Shown here piece by piece: positions 35,319 to 43,687 of a stretch of DNA of 63,168 nucleotides. The position numbers and the translations under genes were made by a program. Below the pieces are notes generated by a model, which was not told where the DNA came from, searched no databases, and saw only the letters and a list, made by a program, of their open reading frames with translations. Numbering within the stretch: position 1 is the first letter of the stretch; each line of letters begins with the position of its first letter. The stretch covers positions 1 through 63,168 of the forward strand of contig WANQ01000023.1 in NCBI GenBank assembly GCA_015521735.1, given 5' to 3'. The DNA is from Pyrodictiaceae archaeon. GTDB taxonomy: Archaea > Thermoproteota > Thermoprotei_A > Sulfolobales > WANQ01.

Positions 35319-36521
35319 ATGGTTAAAGTAGATATTGTAGAACTAAGCAAGCTTAAGCCTGTGAAACCTAGACCTCAACTAAACAACATTCTAGTAAAAG
35401 TTACTCAAATACTTAGGGAGAATTCTGTTAGGGAAACCATAGTTGTTGACGAAAACTTCACTGTTAATGATAACTATGAGTTGTACTGGGCTCTGAGTCT
35501 ACTAGGGGTTAAGTACGCTCCAATATCAAGTAGCCTGGTTAAGGAGATAAACATACCACTTGAAGTACTAGGATTATTCGAAGACATAAACCCTAGCTTA
35601 TACAGGGTATTCAACAATACACTTGAACTATTATACCGTAACTGGCCTACACCTCTAGTAAAACTGAAAACCTTGTCCACAAACAAGTTGAATGTCTGGG
35701 CAAAGCTTGAAGGCTTTAACCCCTATAGCGGTAGTATTAAGGATAGAATAGGATGGTACATGTTCATAAACAAGGGAGATAGTAAGACAAAGAAGCTTCT
35801 CTATGAAGCCACGTCAACTAATACTGGAATGGCCTTAGCTGCAATGGCAGCTATTCACGGTTATAAGGCTAAATTATACCTACCAGCTTCTATTCAGAAA
35901 GTATCAGACACATTACTAAAGGTTATGGGCGCGGAAGTAGTAAGGAAGCCTAAAACACTTACAGTAGAATTTGTTGATGAAGTAGAAGAAGATGCTAGAA
36001 AAGATAATGCAGTTCACCTCAACCAGTTTGAAAACGACTATAACTTTGAAGTACACTTAAAGTACACGGCTAAGGAAATAGAAATACAATCACGTAGTGT
36101 AGGCTTTATTCCAACAGCAATAATAGGTGGTATAGGTACTTCAGGGCACATGTCAGCTATAGCCTTCTACTTTAAGAATAGATTTAGGGGGCATACTAGG
36201 ATATACTGTGTTCAACCAGCAGAGGGCCACGTAATCCCTGGTATTAGGAGAATAGAAACAGGCATGAAATGGATACACATGGTCAACGTAGACAAAATCA
36301 TAGATGTTGAACGAGACGAAGCAATAAGAGAGGCAATAAACATTGCTAGAACTGAGGGAATACTAGTTGGACTTAGTAGTGGAGCAGTTACTGCAGGGTT
36401 CAAGAAGCTAGTAGAAGAAGGAGTACTATCTGAGGGGAACATAGTACTAGTATTCCCTGACCACGGCTTCAAGTATTTTGAGCAATTCGAAGACTATCTA
36501 TCCAGAGTTGAAAGAAAGTAA
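35319..36521 (+). CDS. O-phosphoserine sulfhydrylase with degenerate SerK-like N-domain
   Basis: A 400-residue PLP enzyme that makes cysteine from O-phosphoserine and sulfide, of the Aeropyrum OPSS type. The PLP lysine is K141 in the SGSIKDR motif; the substrate loop is TSTNTG (about 165-170) and the phosphate-binding loop is GGIGTSG near residue 270. Residues 1-85 resemble the kinase encoded just upstream: KLKP at the start, the same strand-helix order, and NDNYELYWALSLLGVKY in place of DGHHR. The kinase residues are lost there. The operon with SerK gives a two-step path from serine to cysteine. Confidence 0.85.
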   Translation: MVKVDIVELSKLKPVKPRPQLNNILVKVTQILRENSVRETIVVDENFTVNDNYELYWALSLLGVKYAPISSSLVKEINIPLEVLGLFEDINPSLYRVFNNTLELLYRNWPTPLVKLKTLSTNKLNVWAKLEGFNPYSGSIKDRIGWYMFINKGDSKTKKLLYEATSTNTGMALAAMAAIHGYKAKLYLPASIQKVSDTLLKVMGAEVVRKPKTLTVEFVDEVEEDARKDNAVHLNQFENDYNFEVHLKYTAKEIEIQSRSVGFIPTAIIGGIGTSGHMSAIAFYFKNRFRGHTRIYCVQPAEGHVIPGIRRIETGMKWIHMVNVDKIIDVERDEAIREAINIARTEGILVGLSSGAVTAGFKKLVEEGVLSEGNIVLVFPDHGFKYFEQFEDYLSRVERK

Positions 36522-36533
36522 TCTTTGTTTAAA

Positions 36534-37340
36534 CTACATTCTACCTATAGCTCTAACACCATACCTTCTCACATGTCTTAGAATATACTTGAACAATAGG
36601 TAAGCTATAGTAGCCATAGCCAATGCCACTATGGTTGATACGAGTATTTCTGTTTCTAACCCAAGATAGGGTTCAAGTCCTCTTACACCATACCTAACTA
36701 TTTCAGCTGGATGAGCATAGGGTATTATTAGAGCTATGCTTCTTAGCTGTGGAGGTAGTTTTGATAGAGGTACAGCTAAGCCTCCTAAGATAAATGATAC
36801 AAAGTTCGCTATGTCCAATAGTGTACCAGGTATACCTATACGGAAAGATAATGCTGCCAAATATAAGCCGTAGGATATAGTCATGGTGCACAATAATACT
36901 AATCCTAGTGCAACATACAATATGTTGTCTACTAATAGTACTTCGGGGCCTGTGAGCCCCGTAAATACTAGTGCTACTAGGAGGCTTGATGAAACAGTTA
37001 TGGTTAAGCCAACTAGTGCTCTACCAACTAGTACTGGGGCAGGACTAGTATTGGTTAGTAAGTGTTCTTCAACAAAGCCTTGGGATACAAAGAACCATGT
37101 CCATCCACCAATATACCAGACACTTGTGGATAGGAATTGCCACATAATAATACCCCATAACGCTATAGGAGCCATTAGACTCCACTGTTCTTTGGGAATG
37201 AACATTAGTGCTCCAAGAACAAATATTGTTAGCCATAGAATAATAGTTAATATGTTGTTTAGGAAGCTAAACTTGTATCTCCAAAGCCTTAATAGGTGAA
37301 GCCACACTATAGCATGGATTCTCGTAGCATTCTTAGTCAT
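36534..37340 (-). CDS. ABC-2 type exporter permease
   Basis: A 268-residue membrane protein with six predicted segments and the ABC-2 permease pattern, including a FVSFILGGLAVPLSKLPPQL region and IPYAHPAEIVRYGVRG near residue 220. It ends a three-gene minus-strand operon with a second permease (2 bases upstream) and an ATPase. The two permeases likely form a heterodimer. Such transporters export drugs, lipids or polysaccharides; the substrate is not evident. Confidence 0.82.
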   Translation of the reverse strand: MTKNATRIHAIVWLHLLRLWRYKFSFLNNILTIILWLTIFVLGALMFIPKEQWSLMAPIALWGIIMWQFLSTSVWYIGGWTWFFVSQGFVEEHLLTNTSPAPVLVGRALVGLTITVSSSLLVALVFTGLTGPEVLLVDNILYVALGLVLLCTMTISYGLYLAALSFRIGIPGTLLDIANFVSFILGGLAVPLSKLPPQLRSIALIIPYAHPAEIVRYGVRGLEPYLGLETEILVSTIVALAMATIAYLLFKYILRHVRRYGVRAIGRM

Positions 37341-37342
37341 TC

Positions 37343-38155
37343 CTAGATCACCCCACTCTTCTTAACCATTTTCTCAGATCCAGAGAGAGCTATACTTGCA
37401 ACTCCATTGTAAAACAATGTTAACGCTAATAATGCGTAGGCAACAATGAATAATGCACGAAACTCTGGTATGCTATAAGTTGCAACCATACGTGTAGCTT
37501 CAACTATGTATGATGTAGGGAATATTCTTGACATATACTGTAGTACTTTGGGTAAGACATCTATTGGATAGAATACGCTTGAAACAAGTAGTATTAATGG
37601 TGTTAGGAATGCTGCAACATTGCTTTCCTCGCGTAATACTAATGTTATTGATGCTACTATAATTGACAAGCCTATAAGTGGAAGCATACCCATGTATACA
37701 AGTAGTAAGACTATGAGTAGTTTACCTGCACCCAATAGTCCCTCAAAATATACGGCACCTGGTAATACTGCTAAGATACCCATAGTGCTAGATAAGAGTG
37801 CTCCAGGTAAAGGCTCTAGGACAAGTACCTTGTACATCTTAGTAGGTGTAAGCATTAGGTACGGTAGTGTACCAAGCCATCTATGGTATAATGCATTAGT
37901 TGCAACAGTATCTATTATGAATAGACTTGACATAACGATACCACTACCAGCAAGTATGTAAAGTATAGGGTTAGCTATGTTGAGTCTCTCCTTATACGTC
38001 TCGAAACTACCATAGATCATGCCTAAAGCTATTAAAAGGAATGCTGTAAGATAAGGCCATATAATCATTGAGAACAATAACCACCTATTATTCTTAAGCC
38101 ATGCAATCATGCCGAAGAATCCAGCTCTTAAGATATCAGTAGACTTAACCCCCAC
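37343..38155 (-). CDS. ABC-2 type exporter permease
   Basis: About 270 residues with six hydrophobic segments and the ABC-2 core, including VFYPIDVLPKVLQYMSRIFP and a following SYIVEATR. The longest frame begins at 38194 and would overlap the ATPase gene by 50 bases. I prefer the GTG at 38155, which has a GGGTGGT site six bases upstream within the ATPase gene's end and gives a typical 11-base overlap. It is the middle gene of the exporter operon. Confidence 0.82.
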   Translation of the reverse strand: MGVKSTDILRAGFFGMIAWLKNNRWLLFSMIIWPYLTAFLLIALGMIYGSFETYKERLNIANPILYILAGSGIVMSSLFIIDTVATNALYHRWLGTLPYLMLTPTKMYKVLVLEPLPGALLSSTMGILAVLPGAVYFEGLLGAGKLLIVLLLVYMGMLPLIGLSIIVASITLVLREESNVAAFLTPLILLVSSVFYPIDVLPKVLQYMSRIFPTSYIVEATRMVATYSIPEFRALFIVAYALLALTLFYNGVASIALSGSEKMVKKSGVI

Positions 38156-39167
38156 GACTACCACCCTTTGTAAGAATAATGAATACGTCTTCAAGTGAGG
38201 GTTCTTTAATCCTTACCTGATGTACCTTCATATTGTTAGAGTAGAGCCATTCAAGCATTTTCTCTATAACATATTCTTCTTCTCCAGGCCGAGCTACAAT
38301 CCTAATCCTAGTTCTACCAGACTCAATTGCCTCTAATGCCACCTCTCTTAAACCAGTCAAGGCTACTATCTTTTCCTCAAGACCATTTAGCATGTTCTTA
38401 GGTATGGATACTATTAGTTCAAGTGATACTCTATCAGCAGCTTTTCTCTTAAGTTCTTCAACAGTACCATAAGCTATTATCTTTCCTTTATCTATTATTG
38501 CTACGTGATCACATATTAGTTCTGCTTCAAACATGTTATGAGTAGTTATCAGTACAGTCTTGTCTCCACTGCGTGCCAGCTTAACTAATAATTCTCTTAT
38601 AGTTCTAGCTGACGCAGGATCCAATCCTATGGTGGGTTCGTCGAGGATTAATACTGGCGGGTCATGGAGTAGTGCTCTAGCTAGTGCTAAGCGAGCTTTC
38701 ATTCCAAGACTATACTCCTCGTAGAGTTTATCTGCTGCCCCTAGTTCCTTTAACCCTACAAGGCCTAGAACATACTCTATTCTCTCGTTGAGATAGCTTC
38801 CTTTAAGACCTCTCAACATGCCAAAGTATTTTAGGTTCTCTCTCCCAGTAAGTTTCCAAAAGAATCCTTTCTCTACGCTTAGTGTTACTCCTATTACCTC
38901 TCTAACTTTTTCAGCTTCACTTACCACATCGTATCCTAGAACCCTGGCTTCACCGTCATCGGGTAGTAGTAGTGTTGTTATTATTTTTACAGTTGTAGTC
39001 TTACCTGCACCATTAGGCCCTAGTAAACCAAATACCTCTCCCTTCTCAACTGTAAAGCTTACACCTCTTAGAGCTTGCACTATCTTCCTAGTACGCTTTA
39101 TAAACCCTTTACGCTCCCAAGTAACATAGTTCTTCACTAAGTTCTTAGCCTCTATAGCAGGCGCCAA
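38145..39167 (-). CDS. ABC exporter ATPase (DrrA-like)
   Basis: A 340-residue ATP-binding subunit. Walker A is GPNGAGKTT (about residues 51-59), the signature is YSLGMKARLALARAL, and Walker B is VLILDEPTIGLD. The C-terminal 100 residues form the extension common in DrrA-type exporters. It heads the operon and has a TTG start with GGAGG shortly upstream. With the two permeases it should form a complete exporter; the cargo is unknown. Confidence 0.92.
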   Translation of the reverse strand: MAPAIEAKNLVKNYVTWERKGFIKRTRKIVQALRGVSFTVEKGEVFGLLGPNGAGKTTTVKIITTLLLPDDGEARVLGYDVVSEAEKVREVIGVTLSVEKGFFWKLTGRENLKYFGMLRGLKGSYLNERIEYVLGLVGLKELGAADKLYEEYSLGMKARLALARALLHDPPVLILDEPTIGLDPASARTIRELLVKLARSGDKTVLITTHNMFEAELICDHVAIIDKGKIIAYGTVEELKRKAADRVSLELIVSIPKNMLNGLEEKIVALTGLREVALEAIESGRTRIRIVARPGEEEYVIEKMLEWLYSNNMKVHQVRIKEPSLEDVFIILTKGGSRGG

Positions 39168-39283
39168 TGCTCTTCAGCCTCCTACTTCACCCTTACCCTT
39201 AGGCTAGTTCCACTAACATAAAAGCTTCGTAGACTATTTTACACAGTTATTAGGGGAGTGTACTGCACCAATAACATAATTGA

Positions 39284-39991
39284 CTAACGTATACTGTAGG
39301 GACATACTTCTCTATAAGGACATGTACTACACTTAGCTTTGGAAGGCATAGGTTTAGGTGGTCTAAGCTTTTTCCAATAAGCCATAGCCCATGAAAGTAT
39401 TTCACGTGCCCTAACTTCATCGTATACTATTCTTACAGCCTTTACATTCGACTCTGTAATCCTACCATTATTCTTTAACTCTACTAACGCCTTGAATACT
39501 TCATCTTTAACACCTCTAACTATATAGTACTTTGAACTATTTACCCTGAATCCTAGGCTATGAAGCATTGCTAGGTGAAGATACGCCAATACCGTATCAC
39601 TTCTATATACTTGTGGATTGGGTTTCTCGGTAATGAAAGCTTTAACTACTACCTCAACCCTATCACCATTAACTAGTATAGCGTCAGGTGAAGCAATTAC
39701 TGGGACATCCTCTATAACGGCTATTAATGGTACTCTGATCCACCCCTTAACTACTGGGCGCTTAACAACACCTAGGGTTAGAGATACTATTCTGCGAGCA
39801 ATACTCTCACGGTGTTCTAGGTCTACATCGCCTCTACTGTACGCGTAGTCTAAGCGTTGCTCACAATAGAATTGTTGTTTAACTTCACTTCCACGAATAA
39901 AGCCTAAGCCAAACCTTAGTCCACGAGCCCTTAAGCTGCCTGAATAGAATTCTTCAGCAATACCCTTAAGGTTCTCCCATGGATTAGCCAT
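39284..39991 (-). CDS. Cas4-like PD-(D/E)XK nuclease family protein
   Basis: A 235-residue protein with the Cas4/RecB architecture: one cysteine in the N-terminal FYCEQRLDYAY segment, a SPDAILV aspartate near residue 122, and a C-terminal CSTCPYREVCPY cluster. Together these four cysteines could hold a 4Fe-4S cluster. The catalytic E-x-K segment reads EVVVK, so the position usually holding glutamate is valine, with a glutamate two residues earlier. Activity is therefore uncertain. No CRISPR array or other cas genes are present, so this is a stand-alone version. It follows the SWIM-like gene after three bases. Confidence 0.72.
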   Translation of the reverse strand: MANPWENLKGIAEEFYSGSLRARGLRFGLGFIRGSEVKQQFYCEQRLDYAYSRGDVDLEHRESIARRIVSLTLGVVKRPVVKGWIRVPLIAVIEDVPVIASPDAILVNGDRVEVVVKAFITEKPNPQVYRSDTVLAYLHLAMLHSLGFRVNSSKYYIVRGVKDEVFKALVELKNNGRITESNVKAVRIVYDEVRAREILSWAMAYWKKLRPPKPMPSKAKCSTCPYREVCPYSIR

Positions 39992-39994
39992 GTA

Positions 39995-40525
39995 CTACCC
40001 TCTACTAAGTCTACTAACAATGTATTTGACTACAGGTAGTGTTTTCAGACTTAAATGCTTACCACGTAACATGTACACGTACTTGTAGAGTGTTAGTGCT
40101 ATTATAGCGTCTTTACAGTACCCTCTAAACCTATAGGATTCACATGTACATGTATACGATGACCTTGTAATAATAGTTCTATGGACATAGCCTTCCTTTA
40201 CAGCATCAGCTACTTCACCGTCAATAACTTTTGCCTCTACTTCACCAGTAACCTTAATCTTCAACACTAAGTCTACGTACTTTCTAGCAGCTACTACACG
40301 TGTAGTTGAAAGCCTATATACCTTTAACAAGTCTATTTCATCATCATATACGATTACTATGTGATAAGTCTTCGCATGCAATAGGACTTCATGAGCACCT
40401 TCTATAAGCTTTAATAGCTTCTCCTTAACCCTCCTATCAACGCCATACTCAATTAACTCCCTTCTAACACTCTTAAAAGCCCCGTCAATTAATTCATCGT
40501 ATTTATCTACAACCCTTATCAACAT
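39995..40525 (-). CDS. SWIM-like zinc-binding protein
   Basis: A 176-residue protein with a C-terminal C-x-C-x8-C-x-D motif (within TCTCESYRFRGYCKDA), matching the SWIM zinc finger except that aspartate replaces the last histidine. SWIM domains bind DNA or protein and occur with repair proteins and recombinase paralogues. The first 100 residues are helical then strand-rich. It is the upstream member of a two-gene operon with the Cas4-like nuclease, so they probably work together, perhaps in DNA repair. Confidence 0.65.
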   Translation of the reverse strand: MLIRVVDKYDELIDGAFKSVRRELIEYGVDRRVKEKLLKLIEGAHEVLLHAKTYHIVIVYDDEIDLLKVYRLSTTRVVAARKYVDLVLKIKVTGEVEAKVIDGEVADAVKEGYVHRTIITRSSYTCTCESYRFRGYCKDAIIALTLYKYVYMLRGKHLSLKTLPVVKYIVSRLSRG

Positions 40526-40666
40526 ATCCCTTAACCACCACTATTCTTTCCAATAACTTATAGTGTAAGAGGTTTATAAGATAGCTTGACGAGACAACTA
40601 TTACTCGGTAATCTGGGTATACCCTAGAGAAGGCTACTTTAACTATAAGAAGGGTGTTTCATTAGA

Positions 40667-41569
40667 GTGTCAACAAATATATCCATTATAGCACGCGTAT
40701 TAGGCGATAAGACTCTAAGATTACTCAAGTCTATATGCGGGTTTAATGGAGTAGTAGGTTTAGTTATCTATGGATCTCTTGCTAGAGGTGAGTATGTTTC
40801 AGGTTTAAGTGATATCAATGTAGCTGTTATAGGCCTAGACAGTATTGATAAGAAGACTATTTGGAGAAAACTATCAGTTGATCCTAGGATATCTCCACTA
40901 CTATTATCTGAAGATAAGCTTAAAGAGCTGTGTGTGAAAGGCGATATACTATGCCATAACCTGTTTAAGGAATCACTAATTCTCTGTGGATCCAATAGAC
41001 TTAAAGAAATAAGTATATACTATGGGCCAAGAACCACATCCTACACTATTGCACAGGCAAAAGAACTTGCACTCAACACTCTTGCAATGGCTATAGAAGG
41101 CTATGTACAAGGGAATAAGATTAAGTGCTTAAGGAACTCCTACCACAGTCTAAGATACACTATCACATACTATAGTGTTCGTACAATTCAAAGAGTACCC
41201 TTAAGGGAAAACGACTTAGTAAATACTTGTATAAGAATAGCACCACCAAATCTCTGCAAATTCTTTAACGAGGTAAGAGGTATGCGTAATACATTACAAT
41301 ACCTTAGGCTTGCTGAACTTGAAACACTATTACACATAGTTGCTACTAGCCTAAAAACAACTATTCCACCGATATCTAGCATAATGATGGCGTTAAGGAA
41401 TCTAGGAAATGCTAAGCTAATAGCTCTTAGGATAAAGAAGCTAGAAGAACATAAAGCATACGGTAGTAGAGCACACTACATAGTAACAGCTAGTATCCCC
41501 TCAAAGAAGAAGATAGTTGAAGCAGAAGTTTCATGGAACGGCATAGTATTCGTAGAAGATAGGGCTTAG
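40667..41569 (+). CDS. MNT-type nucleotidyltransferase-like protein
   Basis: A 300-residue protein. Its N-terminal 110 residues form a minimal nucleotidyltransferase: IYGSLARGEYVSGLSDIN, where the usual S-D-x-D reads S-D-I-N, so one of the two metal aspartates is replaced. The middle 130 residues are helical and HEPN-like, with a RNSYHS stretch that is not the canonical R-x4-6-H. The C-terminal 50 residues are new to me. MNT-HEPN pairs often act as toxin-antitoxins; here both parts lie in one chain, and the catalytic changes leave function open. It ends six bases before the GIY-YIG gene. Confidence 0.65.
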   Translation: MSTNISIIARVLGDKTLRLLKSICGFNGVVGLVIYGSLARGEYVSGLSDINVAVIGLDSIDKKTIWRKLSVDPRISPLLLSEDKLKELCVKGDILCHNLFKESLILCGSNRLKEISIYYGPRTTSYTIAQAKELALNTLAMAIEGYVQGNKIKCLRNSYHSLRYTITYYSVRTIQRVPLRENDLVNTCIRIAPPNLCKFFNEVRGMRNTLQYLRLAELETLLHIVATSLKTTIPPISSIMMALRNLGNAKLIALRIKKLEEHKAYGSRAHYIVTASIPSKKKIVEAEVSWNGIVFVEDRA

Positions 41570-41574
41570 AAGCA

Positions 41575-42039
41575 ATGCCAAACATACCGCCAGTTAAAGC
41601 AGTTTACGCCATGCTCTTCACGCTAGCAGAACCCACTACAATAGTAATAGGCTCTCTGGGAAGCATTAGGTTAAGTAAAAGAATATATGCCTACATAGGA
41701 AGTGCTAGAGGTTTTGGAGGACTAAGAGCAAGAGTAAGGCATCATCTACGAAGACCTAAGCGTAGAATGCACTGGCATATAGACTACATTACAGTAAACC
41801 CAGCATTCAAACCCCTTAAACTAGTATACATAGAAACCGGTATGGACTTGGAAGAGAAACTAGTAGAAAGAATACTAAGTACAAACCACTACAATGTAGC
41901 AGTAAGAGGCTTTGGATCAAGTGATAAGAAAAGCATATCACACCTACTCGTATGTGAAAGCAATAGTATAGACTATTGTCTTAGAGTACTAGTTGAATCC
42001 ATTAAAATCTATGGTGAACCCAAAGTAGTAGACCTATAA
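41575..42039 (+). CDS. DUF123/GIY-YIG-like nuclease-family protein
   Basis: A 154-residue protein of the DUF123 group, a GIY-YIG relative sometimes fused to endonuclease III. It shows YAYIGSARGFGGLRARV (the YIG equivalent), a HHLRR basic stretch, and HWHIDYIT, all family features. Biochemical activity of the group is not established. It follows the MNT-type gene closely and is probably in the same transcript. Confidence 0.8.
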   Translation: MPNIPPVKAVYAMLFTLAEPTTIVIGSLGSIRLSKRIYAYIGSARGFGGLRARVRHHLRRPKRRMHWHIDYITVNPAFKPLKLVYIETGMDLEEKLVERILSTNHYNVAVRGFGSSDKKSISHLLVCESNSIDYCLRVLVESIKIYGEPKVVDL

Positions 42040-42151
42040 AACAATAATACCAAATCATAGTGGAATATGTTTTTCCAGTAGATTTATATACCTTGCATAC
42101 ACCAAGCTAGCCTAACAAACCCCCGTAAAATACGTAAGAGTTTGAGTAGAA

Positions 42152-42577
42152 TTGAGTAAGGAAGTAAAAGTATCTAATCTAAAACCAGGTATGAACAATA
42201 TTTCTCTAAAAGTAAGAGTAATAGAAGCAGGAGAACCAAAGGTTATACAAACTAGGAAAGGCCCTAGAACAATAAGTAATGCTGTTGTAGGAGACGATAC
42301 AGGTAGAGTTAAGCTAACGCTGTGGGGAGATAAAGCTGGAAGTATAAGTGAAGGCTCAGCAATAGAAATAGAGGGTGCATGGACAACAGCTTACAAAGGC
42401 GAAGTACAGTTAAACATAGGCTCACGTGGCAGCATTACAGAGATATCTAGTGAAGAAGTACCAGAAGCCAATGAAATACCTGAGAAATCACCAAAAGCAC
42501 CAGAAGGCTACAGACAGCCACGTAGAGGTACTGGATCATATACTCGTGGCGGATATCGTAGGAGTAAAAGGTGGTGA
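42152..42577 (+). CDS. ssb: Single-stranded DNA-binding protein (crenarchaeal SSB)
   Basis: A 141-residue protein with one OB fold (residues 1-100) and a flexible basic tail rich in G, R and Y. Landmarks are LKPGMNNISLKVRV at the start, VVGDDTGRVKLTLWGD, and AYKGEVQLNIGSRGSI. This is the single-OB SSB typical of Sulfolobus-like archaea, which coats single-stranded DNA during replication and repair. The start is TTG. A PqqD-like gene follows seven bases later and is probably co-translated. Confidence 0.92.
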   Translation: MSKEVKVSNLKPGMNNISLKVRVIEAGEPKVIQTRKGPRTISNAVVGDDTGRVKLTLWGDKAGSISEGSAIEIEGAWTTAYKGEVQLNIGSRGSITEISSEEVPEANEIPEKSPKAPEGYRQPRRGTGSYTRGGYRRSKRW

Positions 42578-42584
42578 ATAAGAA

Positions 42585-42875
42585 GTGAGTAGAAGTAAGG
42601 AGGAAGTACTAGGATACCGGTTACAGAGGAAGGGAGACTTAATAGGCAAGTCTAATGATAATGAATACTTCGTAGCACTAGACGAAGAACACGTATTCTC
42701 AATGACTGCTGGAGCACTATACGTGTGGAGTCTCTGTAATGGCGAGCTCACTGTAAGAGACATAATAGACAAGATAAGTAAGGAAGCAAACATACCGTAT
42801 AGCGAACTAGAACAACCAGTCATAGACCTCGTAAACCAGTTACTTGACCTAGGCTTAGTTGAAATAAAAGAGTAA
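42585..42875 (+). CDS. PqqD-like (RRE) winged-helix protein
   Basis: A 96-residue protein of the PqqD family, the fold also called the RiPP recognition element. The pattern is clear: DEYFVALDEEHV-like strand region, MTAGALYVWSLCNGELTV, and a closing helix with DLGLVEI. In bacteria PqqD binds precursor peptides for radical SAM enzymes. No precursor or maturase is next to it here; it instead shares an operon with the SSB gene, which is unusual. The start is GTG. Confidence 0.75.
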   Translation: MSRSKEEVLGYRLQRKGDLIGKSNDNEYFVALDEEHVFSMTAGALYVWSLCNGELTVRDIIDKISKEANIPYSELEQPVIDLVNQLLDLGLVEIKE

Positions 42876-42934
42876 GTAGCATAGAAAACAGCTCACTATT
42901 CACCGAGTTAAACATACTCTTTTTAGCTAGTTAT

Positions 42935-42997
42935 GGTCAGCCGAGGACCACTTCCTCATCCACTCAGTAGAGGTCCCGGGGTACTTCTTCATCCCAT
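42935..42997 (-). ncRNA. Candidate C/D-box sRNA (second of tandem pair)
   Basis: Minus strand: C (GGGATGA, 42989-42995), D' (CTGA, 42964-42967), C' (TGGATGA, 42956-42962) and D (CTGA, 42937-42940). Spacers are 21, 1 and 15 nt; the first is long and the second very short, which lowers the score. Both D boxes are perfect. It lies downstream of the C/D RNA at 43050-43108 on the same strand and may share its transcript. Confidence 0.48.
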
Positions 42998-43049
42998 TTC
43001 CTAGGATAAGGCTCTTCCCAAGTTAGAAGTCAAGAGCATAGGATATGTG

Positions 43050-43108
43050 TATCAGCAGTGCCTAGGATCCACATCCCTATTACTCGGTATTCGGCAAACT
43101 CATCATTT
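43050..43108 (-). ncRNA. C/D-box guide sRNA overlapping a stop codon
   Basis: Minus strand: C (ATGATGA, 43100-43106), D' (CCGA, 43084-43087), C' (GGGATGT, 43071-43077) and D (CTGA, 43052-43055). Spacers are 12, 6 and 15 nt, all canonical. The C box contains the TGA stop codon (43103-43105) of the upstream gene. A TATA-like AAATATAAC inside that gene (43135-43144) predicts a start near 43113. The RNA thus seems to be made from a promoter inside the coding region. Confidence 0.65.
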
Positions 43109-43687
43109 ACCTAGGTATTTTAGAGTTCTCTCTAAGTTATATTTCTTAGCTTCATCTACAATGTCTCTAGCATAGTTTTTAGCATTGAATGCTACTAGTA
43201 GAGTATATATTGAGTAGTCTACGACGCTTCTAGTAAGCTCTACTATCTTATCCTTAGCTTCACTGACCTCTAGTAAGCGTTCTGTTGGGTGACTATACTC
43301 GGCTAGCTCAAGGTATAGGTGTAGAATCCTATTCTTAATGGATCCATGTATTAATGGCATTTTAGTAATCATCTTAGCATTAAAAATACTTGCAGTTCTC
43401 CTACGCCTACCTAGTTCTCTTAACGCTGACTCAACGTTATCTCCATGTTTAAGGCTCAAGTATGATAGCTGAATACATGTTTCAAGAAGTAGTCTTAGGT
43501 CACGTAGATAGTCTAGTAGGTGTTCTTGTTCAAGATTACCTTTAGCGTTCTCAACTATTTTCTCAACTATCATTAAAGCTCTACTAGTTAACTGGTTTTC
43601 AACGTTACTGTGTATTAGCTTCACGGTTTTCCTAAGGACTATGAGAACATTATAGTTTTCTAAAAGACTTGTTGAGGCCTGCTTCAT
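43103..43687 (-). CDS. Helical partner of the RNA-ligase-like protein
   Basis: A 194-residue, almost wholly alpha-helical protein with no enzyme motifs. A YLELAEYSHPTERLLE stretch near residue 135 recalls helical bundle families, but not enough to name one. Its start codon overlaps the stop of the upstream RNA-ligase-like gene (ATGA overlap), so the two are translationally coupled and probably form a complex. Its own 3' end carries the promoter and C box of a C/D sRNA. I do not recognise the family. Confidence 0.6.
   Translation of the reverse strand: MKQASTSLLENYNVLIVLRKTVKLIHSNVENQLTSRALMIVEKIVENAKGNLEQEHLLDYLRDLRLLLETCIQLSYLSLKHGDNVESALRELGRRRRTASIFNAKMITKMPLIHGSIKNRILHLYLELAEYSHPTERLLEVSEAKDKIVELTRSVVDYSIYTLLVAFNAKNYARDIVDEAKKYNLERTLKYLGK
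43135..43144 (-). promoter_or_regulatory. TATA box inside a coding region, for the sRNA at 43050-43108
   Basis: AAATATAAC (minus reading) in the last codons of the helical-protein gene, about 26 bases before the predicted 5' end of the C/D sRNA. Confidence 0.45.

Noticed and set aside
39284-39991. A cas4 gene of a CRISPR-Cas locus
   Set aside because: No repeats, cas1, cas2 or effector genes anywhere in the window; it is a stand-alone relative.
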